A stretch of DNA of 64,000 bases from Antedon mediterranea. Taxonomy: Eukaryota; Echinodermata; Crinoidea; Comatulida; Antedonidae. The notes beneath the pieces were generated by a model, which worked only from the letters and a program-made list of their open reading frames with translations, was not told the DNA's origin and searched no databases. Below, piece by piece: positions 24,990 to 37,692 of the stretch (the first letter of the stretch is position 1; each line of letters opens with the position of its first letter). The stretch spans positions 29,749,795 to 29,813,794 of the forward strand of contig NC_092670.1 of assembly GCF_964355755.1 (NCBI RefSeq), given 5' to 3'. Position numbers and translations under genes: made by a program.

Positions 24990-25790
24990 TTAGTTTTACG
25001 CTATTTTAAGAAAATTTGAGTTTTCGTGAAAGGTCACTGACCTCTATAGTTACATAACAACTGTTGTATCAATTAGTTTTTAGAGTAAGAAATACATATT
25101 ATACACATTTGTAGTTATTTAGATTTTATTGGCAGGCATAAATGTTACCTCTAAACACAAGTTTCATCAAATGCATCGGCAATTATGGAATAAGACATTG
25201 CAGATAATAATTTTGTTAGGAAAAATTTGAGTTTTTGTAAAAGGTCAATGACCTTTTGACCTCTAGTTACGTATAACTGTTGTATTAATTGTTTTTTTAA
25301 TGTATATTATTAGGATATATATACTATACACATTGGTACTAAAGCTATTTAGATATGGTTATAAAACAATGGATTATAGGCATAAACGCTACTCCCTACC
25401 ACAAAATTGTTTACATAACATTTGATCAAGAATCAATTTCAATAAGAATAGTACATCATTACTTTTAAAATTCTTCTAGTTAACATCATGTTTCCTATTT
25501 TATATATCGATAGGTACAGAAAAAACACAATTTTGATTAAATGCATCCACAATTATGGCATACGATATTAAAGTTAATAATTTTTTTATGGAAAAAAATG
25601 AGTTTTTGTAAAAGCTCAATAACCTTTTGACCTCTAGTTATATAAATAGGTGTTGTATTTTGGTTTTTTAAATTGTATATTAGAAAGACATATATATTCT
25701 ACATATTGATATCAAGATTATTGAGATTGGATTATAAAACCACAAGTTATGGGCATAAATGTTACCCCCTACCCCAAAAATATTTACGGA
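24990..25790. repeat. Degenerate direct repeats
   Basis: Three diverged blocks share GGTCAATGACCTTTTGACCT, followed by an ATAACTGTTGTAT stretch. They also share GGCATAAAYGYTACC and GCATCxxCAATTATGG words. Block starts near 25030, 25240 and 25613 are unevenly spaced, so this is old tandem or shuffled repetition, not a clean satellite. Confidence 0.5.
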
Positions 25791-25966
25791 ATAAAATCGC
25801 TATATAGTTGTTGAGATTACGTAAAAAATAATGTGTTCCAATGCTTCAATTTTCGGTGACTTTTAATATGTCATTCTAAAGTACATTTGGAATGAAAAAA
25901 TCAATGTTTCGTTACTATTGCAATTTGTGGTGGGTTTACCTCTAAATATCACTAGATTGACTGGAC

Positions 25967-26616
25967 TATAGGCCTAGGGCCTAGCCTATTTCGGATCTCA
26001 TGTCTTGCAATATCTGAAAATACATAATGTACTAATAATACTGTACATTATTGTTATTTTTTATTCGCACTGGAAGGAAGTATCTAGGCTTTCCTGTTAT
26101 GTTAAAATTAAATATATTATTTATTATCCTCAGCAGTGAAAACAATTATATTTTGTTGTATATGCCGTCATTTTAATTGTTAAAAACATGATCTTCAGTC
26201 GATGGCTCAGGAGTTTCGATAAATCTCGCGTCGCGCGTGGTGGAAAACACGCTCAGCAAGTTTGCTTCATTAATATGCACGATACTCTGTGACGACCCAC
26301 TTTAACGTGACGTCATTTTACTTTAGCTGCATGCGAAGAAGTAGTCACCGAACATGGCGTATGCGAAATTGACGAACCGATGTGCGAGAAACGCGTCTGT
26401 AAATTCATCAATTTAAAGGATTTATTTGTCACTTTTTGTGTGATCTCCTTCGTAAAAGTATTTTTGAGGCCTAATTCTAAGGTGTGGTACTCACAATAAA
26501 GTTTCTTAACACATTTTGAGTCGAGATAAATGACAGGTGCGAAACGGAACTAGCGCCGCATAGCCAGCTAGCCATGATGAATGATTATAGGCCTCTAGCC
26601 TAGCTAGGACGGATTA
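25967..26616. other. Unassigned GC-enriched stretch
   Basis: The block at 26200-26560 is richer in CpG than its surroundings and contains TGACGTCA-like words (around 26310). No open frame or known element is recognised. Confidence 0.3.
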
Positions 26617-28530
26617 CGGTCGAAGCGGCCGCCAACTAAAGCGGCCGCTAGTTCAATAACGGTAATCTGTATGGAACGCCGTGTGCGCTTTGATTGTCGT
26701 TGTTTTGTAATCTTTGATTGTCATTGTTTCGACAGGTTTTCTTTACCTCGGACGTAAATAACAATCTACATTATTATGTAATTTATTCTCTTTTTTTTAC
26801 AGATTGAATGTGATACGCGTACGTTCTTTTAAACGAAATGGCAAATCGATGATTACTTAATTTTAACTGTTCTAAATGATATACATATGTTTAATAAAGT
26901 CTAAAATACATTGTGGTGTTTATATTGTATATTAATATAATATAATGATAAGCCAATTATTAAGAATTATATATAAATAAACCAATCAATAAAGTATATC
27001 AAAATATATAAATATATTAATAATTAAAAATATTTGTTATTGTATATTAATTAATTAGTAAAATAACTAGTAGTGTTCGCAATCGAAATTTAATTACAAT
27101 AACATGATGACAGCAATTTATTTAATATCCCTACACTATTTTATTACTTCAGATATTTAAATATTGATCAATTGAAAATGAGTTTTAAATACTAAAATAA
27201 GATGAAAGTGTCTGTTTGATACGGTAATTAATTACGCGAATTATTACGCGTGACGGCCAGCAATAGTGCTGCTGCACATTAGGTGCGCGTCCCATGTTGC
27301 TTTATTGAAAACACAAACAATGTATTACAATGGAATAACACTTAAATGTATAACACACCCTATTACTAATAATAAAAACCAAGATTCGATAGTACAGTAT
27401 GTAAATGAGATATAAATATTCGGCAATACCGTACGTAAATTATTAATGCAATACTGTATAAAGATTCAATAGTATGTAAACGAGATATAAAGATTCGGCA
27501 ATACCGTACGTAAATTATTAATGCAATACTGTATAAAGATTCGATAGTATGTCAAATGAGATATCAAGATTCGGCAATACCGTACGTAAATTATTAATGC
27601 AATACTGTATAAAGATTCAATAGTACATATGTCAAATGAGATATAAAGATTTGGCAATACCGTATACGTAAATTATTAATGCAATACTGTATAAAGATTC
27701 GATAGTATATAAACGAGATATAAATATTCGACAATACCGTACGTAAATTATTATTGCAATACTGTATAAAGATTCGATAGTATGTAAACAAGATATAAAT
27801 ATTCGGCAATACCGTACGTAAATTATTAATGCAATACTGTATAAAATTCGATAGTATGTAAATGAGATATAAATATTCGGCAATACCGTACGTAAATTAT
27901 TATTGCAATACTGTACTGTATAAAATTCGATAGTTAAATGTAAATGAGATATAAATATTCGACAATACCGTACGTACATTATTATTGCAATACTGTATAA
28001 AATTCGATAGTTAAATGTAAATGAGATATAAATATTCGGCAATACCGTACGTAAATTATTATTGCAATACTGTATAAAATTCGATAGTATGTAAATGAGA
28101 TATAAAGATTCGGCAATACCGTACGTAAATTATTATTATTGCAATACTGTATAAGGATTCAATAGCATATAAACGAGATATAAAGATTCGGCAATACCGT
28201 ATACGTAAATTATTATTGCAATACTGTATAAGGATTCAATAGTATGTAAACGAGATATAAAGGTTCGGCAAAATATATTTCGATATTATGTATTAGTTAA
28301 TAGTAAATACAAATAAAATATACATTGATTTATCGGCAGGCAAACTTAATTATTATAGAAATATAAAGATTTGATAGTACATGAGTTGGCTTATATTTAT
28401 TTAGCTGTAACTCAACTCGCCATAGGCCATGGCGTTGACAACGACAATCAAAGATTCAAGCGCACATGGCGTTCCATACAAATGACGATATTAAACTGGC
28501 GGCCGCTTTGGTTGGCGGCCGCTTCGACCA
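26617..28530. mobile_element. Terminal-inverted-repeat element with paired GCGGCCGC ends
   Basis: The left arm (26617-26725) begins CGGTCGAAGCGGCCGCCAAC and is mirrored by the right arm (28428-28530). Each arm holds two GCGGCCGC words about 10 bases apart and a TATGGAACGCC word. The centre holds the minisatellite at 27385-28275. No transposase frame was seen, and the target duplication is not clear. Confidence 0.75.
27385..28275. repeat. Minisatellite, about 75-80 bp unit, 11 full copies
   Basis: The core CAATACCGTACGTAAATTAT recurs near 27424, 27499, 27575, 27654, 27732, 27808, 27880, 27962, 28040, 28115 and 28190. A broken twelfth copy follows. Units differ by small indels (GTATACG for GTACG, an extra TTA). 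The overlapping minus-strand frames with repeated SLYSIALIIYVRYC-like peptides are a by-product. Confidence 0.9.
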
Positions 28531-28839
28531 TACTCCGCTAGGACTAGTGTCTTGCTTCTCTGTAGTGTAGTAGTAGACAGGCTTGGGAGGCCTGGCTAAA
28601 GGTTAAATGAAATCACTATTTAGTTATAGGCCTATGCTTACCTTTTTATTAGACAAAAAATATATAACAAGCTATTATTAGGCCTTACTTTATATAGGCC
28701 CTTCCTTCTTGTATCTTCTTTTCAATTATTTTGTTTGTTTGTTGATTATTAAAAATGGAAGAACGCCCTCTATATAAGATATACATGCGCCAGGCCACCA
28801 ACTGCTGTGCATGCTAGATTAGTCAATTAAATCTAGCAT

Positions 28840-30301
28840 TTTGAGTGAAACAAATTGCAAACAGAGATTTTTTTAAATGGTTACATATCATAAGGTGATT
28901 ATTTTTTGAGCATCACACTCGACATCCCGAAGGTATGCAAATTAGCTTAAATATGCAAATTAGGGTGAAATTACAGGCCTGTTTCCATATCTTAAAAAAT
29001 ACTAATCGTTCAGAATATACAGTATTTATATATACTAATGAGACATTTTACAAAATAATGTCCGGAAGTACCAAATTTTGACCCTTGACCCCATTTCTCA
29101 ATATTTGCATAAATATTTATTTGGGACTCAATGACTTTGATATTGTTTTTCAATACCCACCATAGAACTGTATTATAATTCCCCAAATCACACCTTTGTT
29201 ACGCACCTCGAAAGTATGCAAATTAGTAGTACAAATAACATTAAATATGCAAATTAGGGAGTGAAATTATAGCGTTGCCATATCTCGAAACCGCTAATTC
29301 TACTGTAGAGTGTTGGTTTTTTCACTAAAATATTTGAAATATGTATATTTATATTTGCTGTAATGAGACATTTTACAAAAAAATGCCCGGAAGTATGACA
29401 TTTGACCCTCGACCCCATTTCTCAATATTGCATATATATATTGAAACTCAAATGTCTTATTAGTACAAGTTACATGAAATATGCAAATTAGGGGGTGAAA
29501 TTACAGGTTCCTATATATCGAAAACCGCTAAGGCTAGAGAGTTGATGTTTTCAAAAACTTGTTCAGAATGTACATATTTATATTTGCTCTAATGAAACAT
29601 TGTATTCGAGTCATTTGAAGGCAAAACAAAGTCTCTACAGCAGACATTTTAGCTTCATTATATATGCAATATTGAGAAATGGGGTCGAGGGTCGAATTTC
29701 ATACTTCCAGTCATTTTTTGGTGAAATGTTTTATTGGAGCAAATATAAATATGTACATTCTGAATACGGCTGTGAAAAAAATCAACTCTCTAGCATTAGT
29801 GGTTTTTAAGATATAGGACAACTGTAATTTTTCCCCCTTATTTGCATATTTTATTTAAATTTTACTACTAAATTGCATACTTTTGAGGTGTGTGACAAAG
29901 GTGTGATTTTGGGAATTACAAAGTGGTCCTATGCTGGCTATTATGAACCTATGTCTGGGTCATTTGAGGGCAAAATAAAGTCTCTACAGACATTTTAGTC
30001 ACATTGTGTATGCAAACATTGAGAAATAGGATCGAAGGTCAAATGTTGTACTTCCGGTCACTTTTTCGTAAAATGTTTCATTAGAGTAAATATAAATATA
30101 TACATTTTGAATAAATCAGCTCTCTCGGACTATTGGTTTTTGAGATATGGTAACCCTGTAATTTCATCCTAATTTGCATATTTAATTTGCCTATCATCGG
30201 GATGAGTGACAGGGGTGTGATGCTCAAATTTTGATCTCCTCATCATATTATGATGACATGACATAAAAATCTCTGTTTGCAGTTTGTTTCACTTTGGGAT
30301 G
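28840..30301. mobile_element. Long near-palindromic element with internal direct repeats
   Basis: The left end AGTGAAACAAATTGCAAACA at about 28843 is mirrored by TGTTTGCAGTTTGTTTCACT at about 30271-30296. Each arm, about 700 bases, contains blocks of ATGCAAATTAGGGTGAAATT, GAGACATTTTACAAAA and CCCCATTTCTCAATAT. These repeat in one orientation on the left and inverted on the right of about 29590. A plus-strand frame at 29600-29809 is incidental. Confidence 0.8.
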
Positions 30302-30689
30302 TTTTTTGTATAGATTTACTAGCCTATAATACTAACTTTCTAAATCAAAATTTATGTCACAAAAAAATATGATGTGCCCATATATAGACATGATGATGTC
30401 ATATCACTACCATTATTATTTGGGCACACTTTTTTTTTTCTAGTTTGATAGTGTAGACAGAGTTTTAGATTTTTTCTACTACAGACTGTTTGACAAAACT
30501 ACTGTAGGCCTGTCTGCTCTTTTTAATCTGACATCCCATTTTGAGGATCGGACGATTGTCGATACTCGGATTATAAACTTTTTACTTTATTCCTCTTCAT
30601 TGAAAAAAAAAGGTTCCATAGAAAGGAACTTTCTACAAATCAGTCTCATTCGCATTAGCATTAGAAGCGAGTCATTAACAAAATAAGTC
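30302..30689. other. Unassigned intergenic stretch
   Basis: No gene or clear repeat is seen beyond short T-runs. Confidence 0.3.
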
Positions 30690-31475
30690 TTGCTTGACCA
30701 ACCTATTAAAGTATAAAGACCTTGTTACGCAAGGATTTAGATTATGGAGTCCCGGCAGTGGATTTTATATTTCTAGACTTCGAAACGGTACGATATCATG
30801 ATATCAAAATTAAAATCGTATAAGGTATCACTCCAAATGAGGTGGATCGAGAATTGATTACGTACTTGCAAAACATCGCGATCAAGTATCTCTTCCGTTT
30901 CCAATTGAGACCCGAAAGGATCAGTAGGCCATACTGGTCTTCTTTTTTTGTTGATGTTTTTGACTTAAAATTTTCTTTTCAAAAACTTGGATACGGTTAT
31001 GAGAATGGGTCAAAAACTCACATGGTTATTACAATTTAATGTTGGAAAATGTAGCTGCATGAATCGCGGTTCTAAAAACCAGACTACTTACATCATCAAG
31101 AAAACCACATGTGAAAGAAAAAATAGGCTAATTCAATTTGTTATTACACTTGAAAAGGAGAGCAAGAGGAGATCTCATTGAAGTTTTCAAAATCTTCACT
31201 TTGATGATGTCGACTCAGTTTTTTACCAAATTGAATTTTACCAGAACTAGAGGACATTCATCTAAATTGTTTAAAAATAAACTAGTTAGGCCTAATTCCC
31301 TCAAATGCACCTACTTCTTCTTTCAAAGAATCATTATTTCTGGAATTCTCCCCTGACTACGTGGTAACTGCTCTCTCTCCCCCTCTATCTCTATGAATAG
31401 TTTCAAGAAGTCTCGAGCGAACGTGGAGTTTTATAGGCCATGCGGGTCTAACCATTTCCCACTACTATCAAGTAC
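30690..31475 (+). mobile_element. Decayed CR1/Jockey-like LINE, C-terminal part
   Basis: Plus-strand fragments include FLDFETVRYHDIKIKI (AFDTVPH region), LLQFNVGKCSCMNRGSKN and RARGDLIEVFKIFT. These are followed by FFTKLNFTRTRGHSSKLF and a WNSLP-like end near 31340. Multiple stops and frameshifts are present. The GDLIEVFKI block is characteristic of a LINE clade common in marine invertebrates. Confidence 0.75.
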
Positions 31476-31609
31476 GGTAAGTATTTCTTTATTAAAACAT
31501 TTTCATTAAACTATTTCATCATAAATAATACGCTTTATGCTACGTTGCTTCAATTTGCAATTTTACTATACAGTGGTATTATTTAAAGATTTTAGGGTTA
31601 AATTAAATA

Positions 31610-32440
31610 AAAAATCATTAAATTATTCACAACCATTATGCTGATGAGTTACAGCTATATATCGATTTTAATCCTTCTGAATCTCATTTATAACTAAACG
31701 ACTTGAAATCTGTCTTTCTACATAAAAAATATCATCCTGGCTATCCAACAATCTTAACAATACTTAAACTGAATTTATCTTTTTTTCCACCAAACACATA
31801 CGTTCTAAATTTATTTTGATGAATTATTATCCTTCAACAGCCATTAAGTCATGTTATGAAAACTACTAACTTCCATCTACGTAACATGCACTGCTTGCAT
31901 TCGAAAGTAGGCCTACCTGTCAAAGCGTACTACCGCTACATTGTAAATGCCTAGCCTCAGTCACTTCTCGCCTTGACTGTTGCAACTCTCCTTTTTTTGC
32001 CCTACCGAAATATTTGATGAATCGACTTTGACGTCTCCAGAACACTTACTAGAAGATCGTCACACATATCTCCGATAGCATTATATATAACCTCCATCGG
32101 CTACCTATTGACTCCATTGTAAAAAATCCTTTTACTAACATTTGCGGTACTTCTTAAACTTCTTGATCTTCTTCCCTCCTACACCCCTCTTGCTTGTCTT
32201 CGTTCGGCTGATCAAAACCTACTGGTTGTTCCTAGAATAAACATCAAACCCTATGGACAAAAGTATTTTTGTTCTCTGCTGCTTCTCTATGGAATTTTCT
32301 CCCTCGATATAGGCCTATTACTAAATCAACATCTATTGCTATTTTTTAAATAACTTAAAACGCATATTTTTAACATATAGGCCTAATACAAGAGCCTTTG
32401 ATTTTTACCTCCGTTTATTTGATACTGACGCTCAGTACAA
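31610..32440 (+). mobile_element. Decayed L2-like LINE, C-terminal part
   Basis: HHYADELQLYIDFNPSESHL (the YADD box altered to YADE) is followed by recognisable but broken blocks ending LKLLDLLPSYTPL, LRSADQNLLVVPR and YGQKYFCS. It is heavily mutated and distinct from the LINE just upstream. Confidence 0.65.
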
Positions 32441-33943
32441 ATACCTAAATTATTATTATTACAAGTTGTGCATTTTGTCGGTCAGCTTTTCGATGACATC
32501 ATTAATGAACGGTCGTTGATATTTGCGTGAATACATTCTTTTCCAATTTCCTTTAGTTCTCTTACAGTGTCGACCTATTTCATCAAACAGGCTCCCGAAG
32601 CTTTTAATATCCTCAACTAATTTGCTTTCTAAATGCTACTACGCTTTCTATGGCTGTGTGCTCTCGATGTAATTCAATCCTGTGTGATATCGGATCCAAT
32701 CTCTAATTTTGGGAGTGATATAAAAGAACGTCCTTACTACTCTTATGTCACCGTGTGTAAGACCATGGTTGTAAAATGCCCACTAATGTAAAAATGCTAA
32801 TCAAATAAAACAAGAAATATTTCTTACAAAAAACGCTGCTCGACATTTTAAAATTAATCATTGTTCTTTCTTCAGATATAGGCCTATTTATGATTAATTA
32901 TTAACAAGATGTCTTTTAATCGCCAAAATACATACAAATCAAAGATAGTTCTTTAATTATGAATCACATGCCCATTTAAAAATGGTCAATTTTGAACTTT
33001 AATGTGCTGTGTCACGGCGGTACAAGTGAGAAATTCTTCTCAGTCTGTTGATTCGCGTCAACCAATCAAAGGGCGAGAATCCAAAATCGTTCAACCGTGA
33101 GCTCTCATAGACTCTCTTTTCCCAAACGTTTTTTGGGTCCAGCAGCTGGGATCTATAAATTATAGGCGATCGGTTTACAAAGTCTCAAAACTGTCGGCCT
33201 TAGATACTATAACTGCTGCTTGCTTCAGCTGCTGAATGAGTAGTCCTCATGGGATGTAGCTGGCTAGAGCAGCAGCGTGAAAAAACATATTTAGTGCTAT
33301 ACTCACACTACATTGTATTTTCCGGCGTGTCGGTTGTTTTTAGAACTTGCTACAGCGCCCTCATATTACCACCAGTCAAATTGATGAAATTGGAAGTGTG
33401 TACTTTGCATTGAGAAAGATAAACAACCGCGTTATGGAGTGGTGGTAGGAGTGGATTACCATGAGTGAGCCTTCGACCTGAAAAATAGCCACATTGAATT
33501 CTTATTTCTTTGGGATTGTACACGTACATTAGAATTTTGGTATACTGTGTATGATAAGCCATATATATGACGGATCTTATCCCGCTACCCGATGTCTGAA
33601 GTTGGTATTAAATAAAGCCATACATACAACTACTGGTTTCACGCCCTGCTGCACACAGATTTTATTTCTGTAGCACTTATTCAAGGCCTTATTAAGCTGG
33701 ATGCAAAACTCAGAGGAAGTGATCCTCGTTTAATGCTTGTTTTTCGATTACCCAAATGGATTTTAAGTTCTGACTAAACATACATTACGTCATATAGGGA
33801 TTTATATTGACCTTCAATCACTCCAACGTTGTGGAAACTATAAGGAACTTCATAATAACATTCAAAATTTAACATTATTTTGAGTTCATCGACTTAAGGT
33901 TTTTGCTGGAGAGCGACCAGTTAGATATAATCTGCAAACCAAC
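32441..33943. other. Upstream region of the formin-like gene
   Basis: No additional coding exon is supported. The 5' UTR and promoter of the downstream formin-like exon probably lie here. A CTGCTGCTTGCTTCAGCTGC block sits near 33210. An open frame on the minus strand (33350-33562) has no recognisable content. Confidence 0.35.
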
Positions 33944-34060
33944 ATGGGTAATGAGCCTAGCACTAGTGAAAAGTCTGGCAGAAGAAGACCTCACAATGTC
34001 CACCTACAGGAACCAATGCCGGCCAAAACAGATCTGGATGCCAGATTTACCAAAGTACTG
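33944..34060 (+). CDS. Formin-like (FMNL/FRL family) first coding exon
   Basis: An ATG at 33944 opens 39 codons that end exactly at a GTAAGT donor (34061) in phase 0. The peptide starts MGNEPSTSEKSG and ends EPMPAKTDLDARFTKVL. FMNL proteins begin MGN (Gly2 is N-myristoylated, anchoring the formin at membranes). Their first exon ends in a MPxxxELEERFxxVL segment before the GTPase-binding domain, so start, ending and phase all fit. Formin-like proteins nucleate and elongate actin filaments downstream of Rho-family GTPases. I found no second exon to the right end of the window, so intron 1 is probably over 30 kb and contains the Helitron array. The identification rests on one short exon. Confidence 0.78.
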
Positions 34061-34164
34061 GTAAGTACGGTTGATGTATTTTATTTTGGTTGAAATAAAA
34101 ACTACTTCTGGTATAATGTAGTGAGATAATTATAAGTAAATTCACATTCCCAACAAAGAAGGTA

Positions 34165-34425
34165 CCATAGTCCGTACCCCTTCTTAAGGATACGGCAGAA
34201 ATTTTTTACAAACTCTATTATCGACACATGGAACAACTTGCCTCAGGATGTAATAGAAGCTGCAAATGTTAATCAATTTAAAAACCGACTAGAGAAGTTT
34301 TGGAAACACCACCTCCCACTAAAGTTTTTCCCATATGATAGAACATGTAATAGAATATACCGGAGGGACACACAAGCATTGCTTTAGATGTCCAAGATCA
34401 AGGTAAAATCAATTGCCAACAAAAA
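34165..34425 (+). mobile_element. CR1-like LINE 3' terminal fragment
   Basis: The plus-strand frame reads FFTNSIIDTWNNLPQDVIEA, then NQFKNRLEKFWKHH. This is the terminal tail of a CR1-type ORF2. It starts about 105 bases after the formin-like exon, inside its first intron. Confidence 0.75.
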
Positions 34426-37400
34426 CGTTTACTTGATTCCCAGGAAAGCAATACCTGGGTATAGATAGATAGAGGTCAAGCTTCGATGAATTCAATTGAA
34501 TCTTGTTATTTACTTTACTTATAAGGGGTTAATGTCAGCCCAATTTGCAACGAGCATCGATAGCCAATTTCAACAAAACTAAAGATTTTGCATAACATCT
34601 CGATTGTTTAGATATTCCCATACTGTACTGTACCTTGCCCCTTTTTAGTTTCTGCCATCAATACATTATACCCCTTCTAATTCATTTCCTTATGACCCCC
34701 TTTTTTAATATAATAAAAAATTGTTTACTGCTAAAATTTAGTGGATGATAGGTCATGCCCTAATAATTTCAGAGTTCAATGACAGTTTATTATTTTTTGT
34801 ATTGAAAATAAAATAATCATATTTATAAAATTTTAAAATATAAATAAATATTTTTCTATGGATTTTAATTTAAGAAAATAATTACTTTCATCTTTTTACT
34901 TCAAATTTCTGTTGAAAAATTTAATTTTTTAATGTCAAATGTAAAAAAGAAAATATTTATTGCCTTGCTAAGTTCATTTATTTTGCTTATAAAAAGAGAA
35001 AGCATTATTTAACGTACACATAAGTTTAATTTTATTGTTTATATTTATATTGATGTATTCGGGCCAATGCCCTACGTATAATAAATGGCCTAGGCAATGC
35101 TGGAAAGAAAGAAAGAATAAACTGAGTGTACAGGTAGTTATCAAGTACAGTATACACTAGCTACAACTACTTACTTGCATTTTGTTGACATTTCTCTTGA
35201 TGATTGTACAGTATGCTTGCTAGTGTATTTCAAAAGATTAAGGATTATCTGAAAAATAAACTAACTATTCATTACCTTTTGAAAGATATTTGAATGCGAT
35301 CATCAGCCTTTGTGCAAGACTGGTTTAAATGGTAAATATTTCTAAAGTAGTTCTAACTATTAAATTCATTAGCAGTTTTGATCATTCAATCACAGATTCA
35401 TCATCTACAGTACAGTATAAAGGATTGTCTTTAGTTTAGGGCTTGTCAGACCTACTACAGAATTATTATGGTACAAATCTATTGATGTTGAACACCAACA
35501 ATGTTTACACAACTGCACAGTATACTGTAGTACAACCATGAGGTTATAAGACAATTCCACACAGAAACTAGGCAATATATAGTGTGCATGCTAGAGTTTA
35601 TACTTCTATTCATGTGTGAAAAGAGGCGTACCAAAAGGTGCTACATTGGCATTTTTACAGAATTCTGAAGGTGAAAGTGGTCGATGTATAGTCTGCGGGT
35701 ATTTTAAAAAACCAATTAAATAGAGAACACATTGTTCTACATAGAAAGTGAAATGAACATCCAAATTCTCAAGTACACAATATTAATAAGGAAATAAAAT
35801 AAAATTTTTTCTGATAATTTCCTAAAATATTTAGTAATAATTTATATCAAATGTAATCTTTTCTCTTGTTGATATTTAGTGTTGTCTGAACAATTTTTAA
35901 AAATTGTCCCTGTTGTGATGTTAAGATTGATTTGGTAAAGGTTTTGTTTCTGCTGCAAACAAATAGCCCTTTATCATTGTAGTTCCCACAATCATCATGT
36001 TGATTATCACAGTTACACTTTTCCTACAGTTTTTAGCCCTTATCCGATAAGACTCGCCCAAAGCCAGAAGCGATTGAGTGTAGAACCTTTGCTGAATGTA
36101 TGGCTGTGTTACATTCCCACTGTACTGTTTTAATCAGTCGACCACTCGATACGTTAATGCATTATTTGTCACCATTTGGCTATAAAAATCAACATAGTAC
36201 CTGTACAAATAACTGTTTAAGATGTTCTCAAAATACATAAATTATACCCAGTGATCACATTTGGAAGGCCATAACAATGGATATCACATAATCTTGTTGA
36301 ACGCTTTTGAGCCCTGTCAACTAACGGCTAGCATCTTGACCATTTTACTACCCACAGTAAATACATTGGGAATAATAATAATGAAGTGGATCACCGTACC
36401 CACATGATTAAATCATATTTTGCTAAAACATGTTTAACAGAAAGTCTGTAATTGAGTGTTAATTGCAATAACAATGTATTGTCTGTACATTTTGGTTTGT
36501 ACACATGCAGAATAGAAAACAAATATTTAACCTTCTGTTTGGCAGGTTGCCTCAATAAAATCAATACTTTATTGAAGTTGGTCGGCCTCATAATAATCAA
36601 CAATTATTATGTCATGAACTGTTGACATGCGTAAACAAAAGCTTTCATCTGAATTATGTAGTGTACAAAACATTACTCATTTTTCAAATATACAGTAGGC
36701 ATTTCAAATTATTTTTTTTTAAAGCCTTTCCAGTCAATAATCGGCAAATGAATGATGTTCTGGAAAGTAGGCGTGGTATTAGGTAGGATCTTCAGCCTAG
36801 TCCAAAATTCTATTATTGTACAACTAGGTTATGCATACTAAGAACGAAGAATTATCAGTTTAGAAATAGTAGAGTAGGGCTAGTAGGCTACATCTCTTAC
36901 ATCATCATGACAACGTCGAGTAAGAAGACGGGTTTCAACTCTAACACTCAATGCTAGAAAGTAAATGTTCTATCGTTATCATTTCAAGAAACGCTAAACA
37001 TCGTTGATCATTAAAAGTAAGTACAACGATGATAAAAAACAGGCTTTGGCTACCAGATTAGAGTATAGAAGAAGAGTAGAGCTCCATTGCATGCAATTCG
37101 ACCAACCACAATAGTGCATCATCCAAAATGTCGCTCGTTATTGGTCAACTCACTTGTTTCGTCCAAGTGGGAACCAATGCATCTCCTCAATATTAATTTT
37201 TTTTTAAATATTAGCTACGAGCAGAGTCTAGTTAATGCTGTAAAATCTGATGTGCTGGATGGAAAGCAGATTCTGCAAAATCTGCCATCTTTCTCATTTA
37301 TTTTGTAACAAAATTCTAACCTATCTGAAACTACTGATGGTATATCAATATGAAAAAAAGAAAGTATAGAGCTCCCCATAGTGCCTTAACACATTGTAAA

Positions 37401-37692
37401 CCTTTTCCAAATGTACAATACATGTCATATCCCACATGAGAACTGGCAAAGCAATTACTGTACTGTTATTCATTGTTATAATCCAATCCCAGATAAACCT
37501 AAAATTATTAGGATGTGGTTTACAGTAGGTGTGTAAAGTTCAAAATTTCAGCAAGTATACTCCTATTGATTAAAAATAAAAAACAATCATAAATTGATAG
37601 TACTGTGTACTTTAAGTTATTACCTGTAGTTTTGTTTACATTAAAAATAATACAATTTACATTAAATAAATATTGTCAACATTTATGTCAAA
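34426..37692. other. Intronic sequence, no gene recognised
   Basis: AT-rich sequence, probably part of the formin-like intron 1. I see a possible LINE 3' end near 35060-35115 (GAAAGAAAGAAAG tail) and no exon with homology I recognise. Confidence 0.35.

Larger units (their letters stand above)
21670..25966. mobile_element. Candidate large inverted-repeat element carrying a decayed gene
   Basis: About 120 bases at 21670-21786 (GTCCAGTCAATCTAATGATA, then CCACCACAAATTGCAATAGT, then AAAAGTCACCGAAAAT) are the reverse complement of 25838-25966. Between them lie the decayed gene at 22200-23885, a LINE tail, and degenerate direct repeats at 24990-25790. The inverted pair may be the ends of one element, or two scattered copies of a smaller repeat. 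No target duplication was found. Confidence 0.4.

Noticed and set aside
27385-28275. Regularly spaced repeats resembling a CRISPR array
   Set aside because: The repeats are contiguous 75-80 bp units without unique spacers in a eukaryotic intergenic region; it is a minisatellite.
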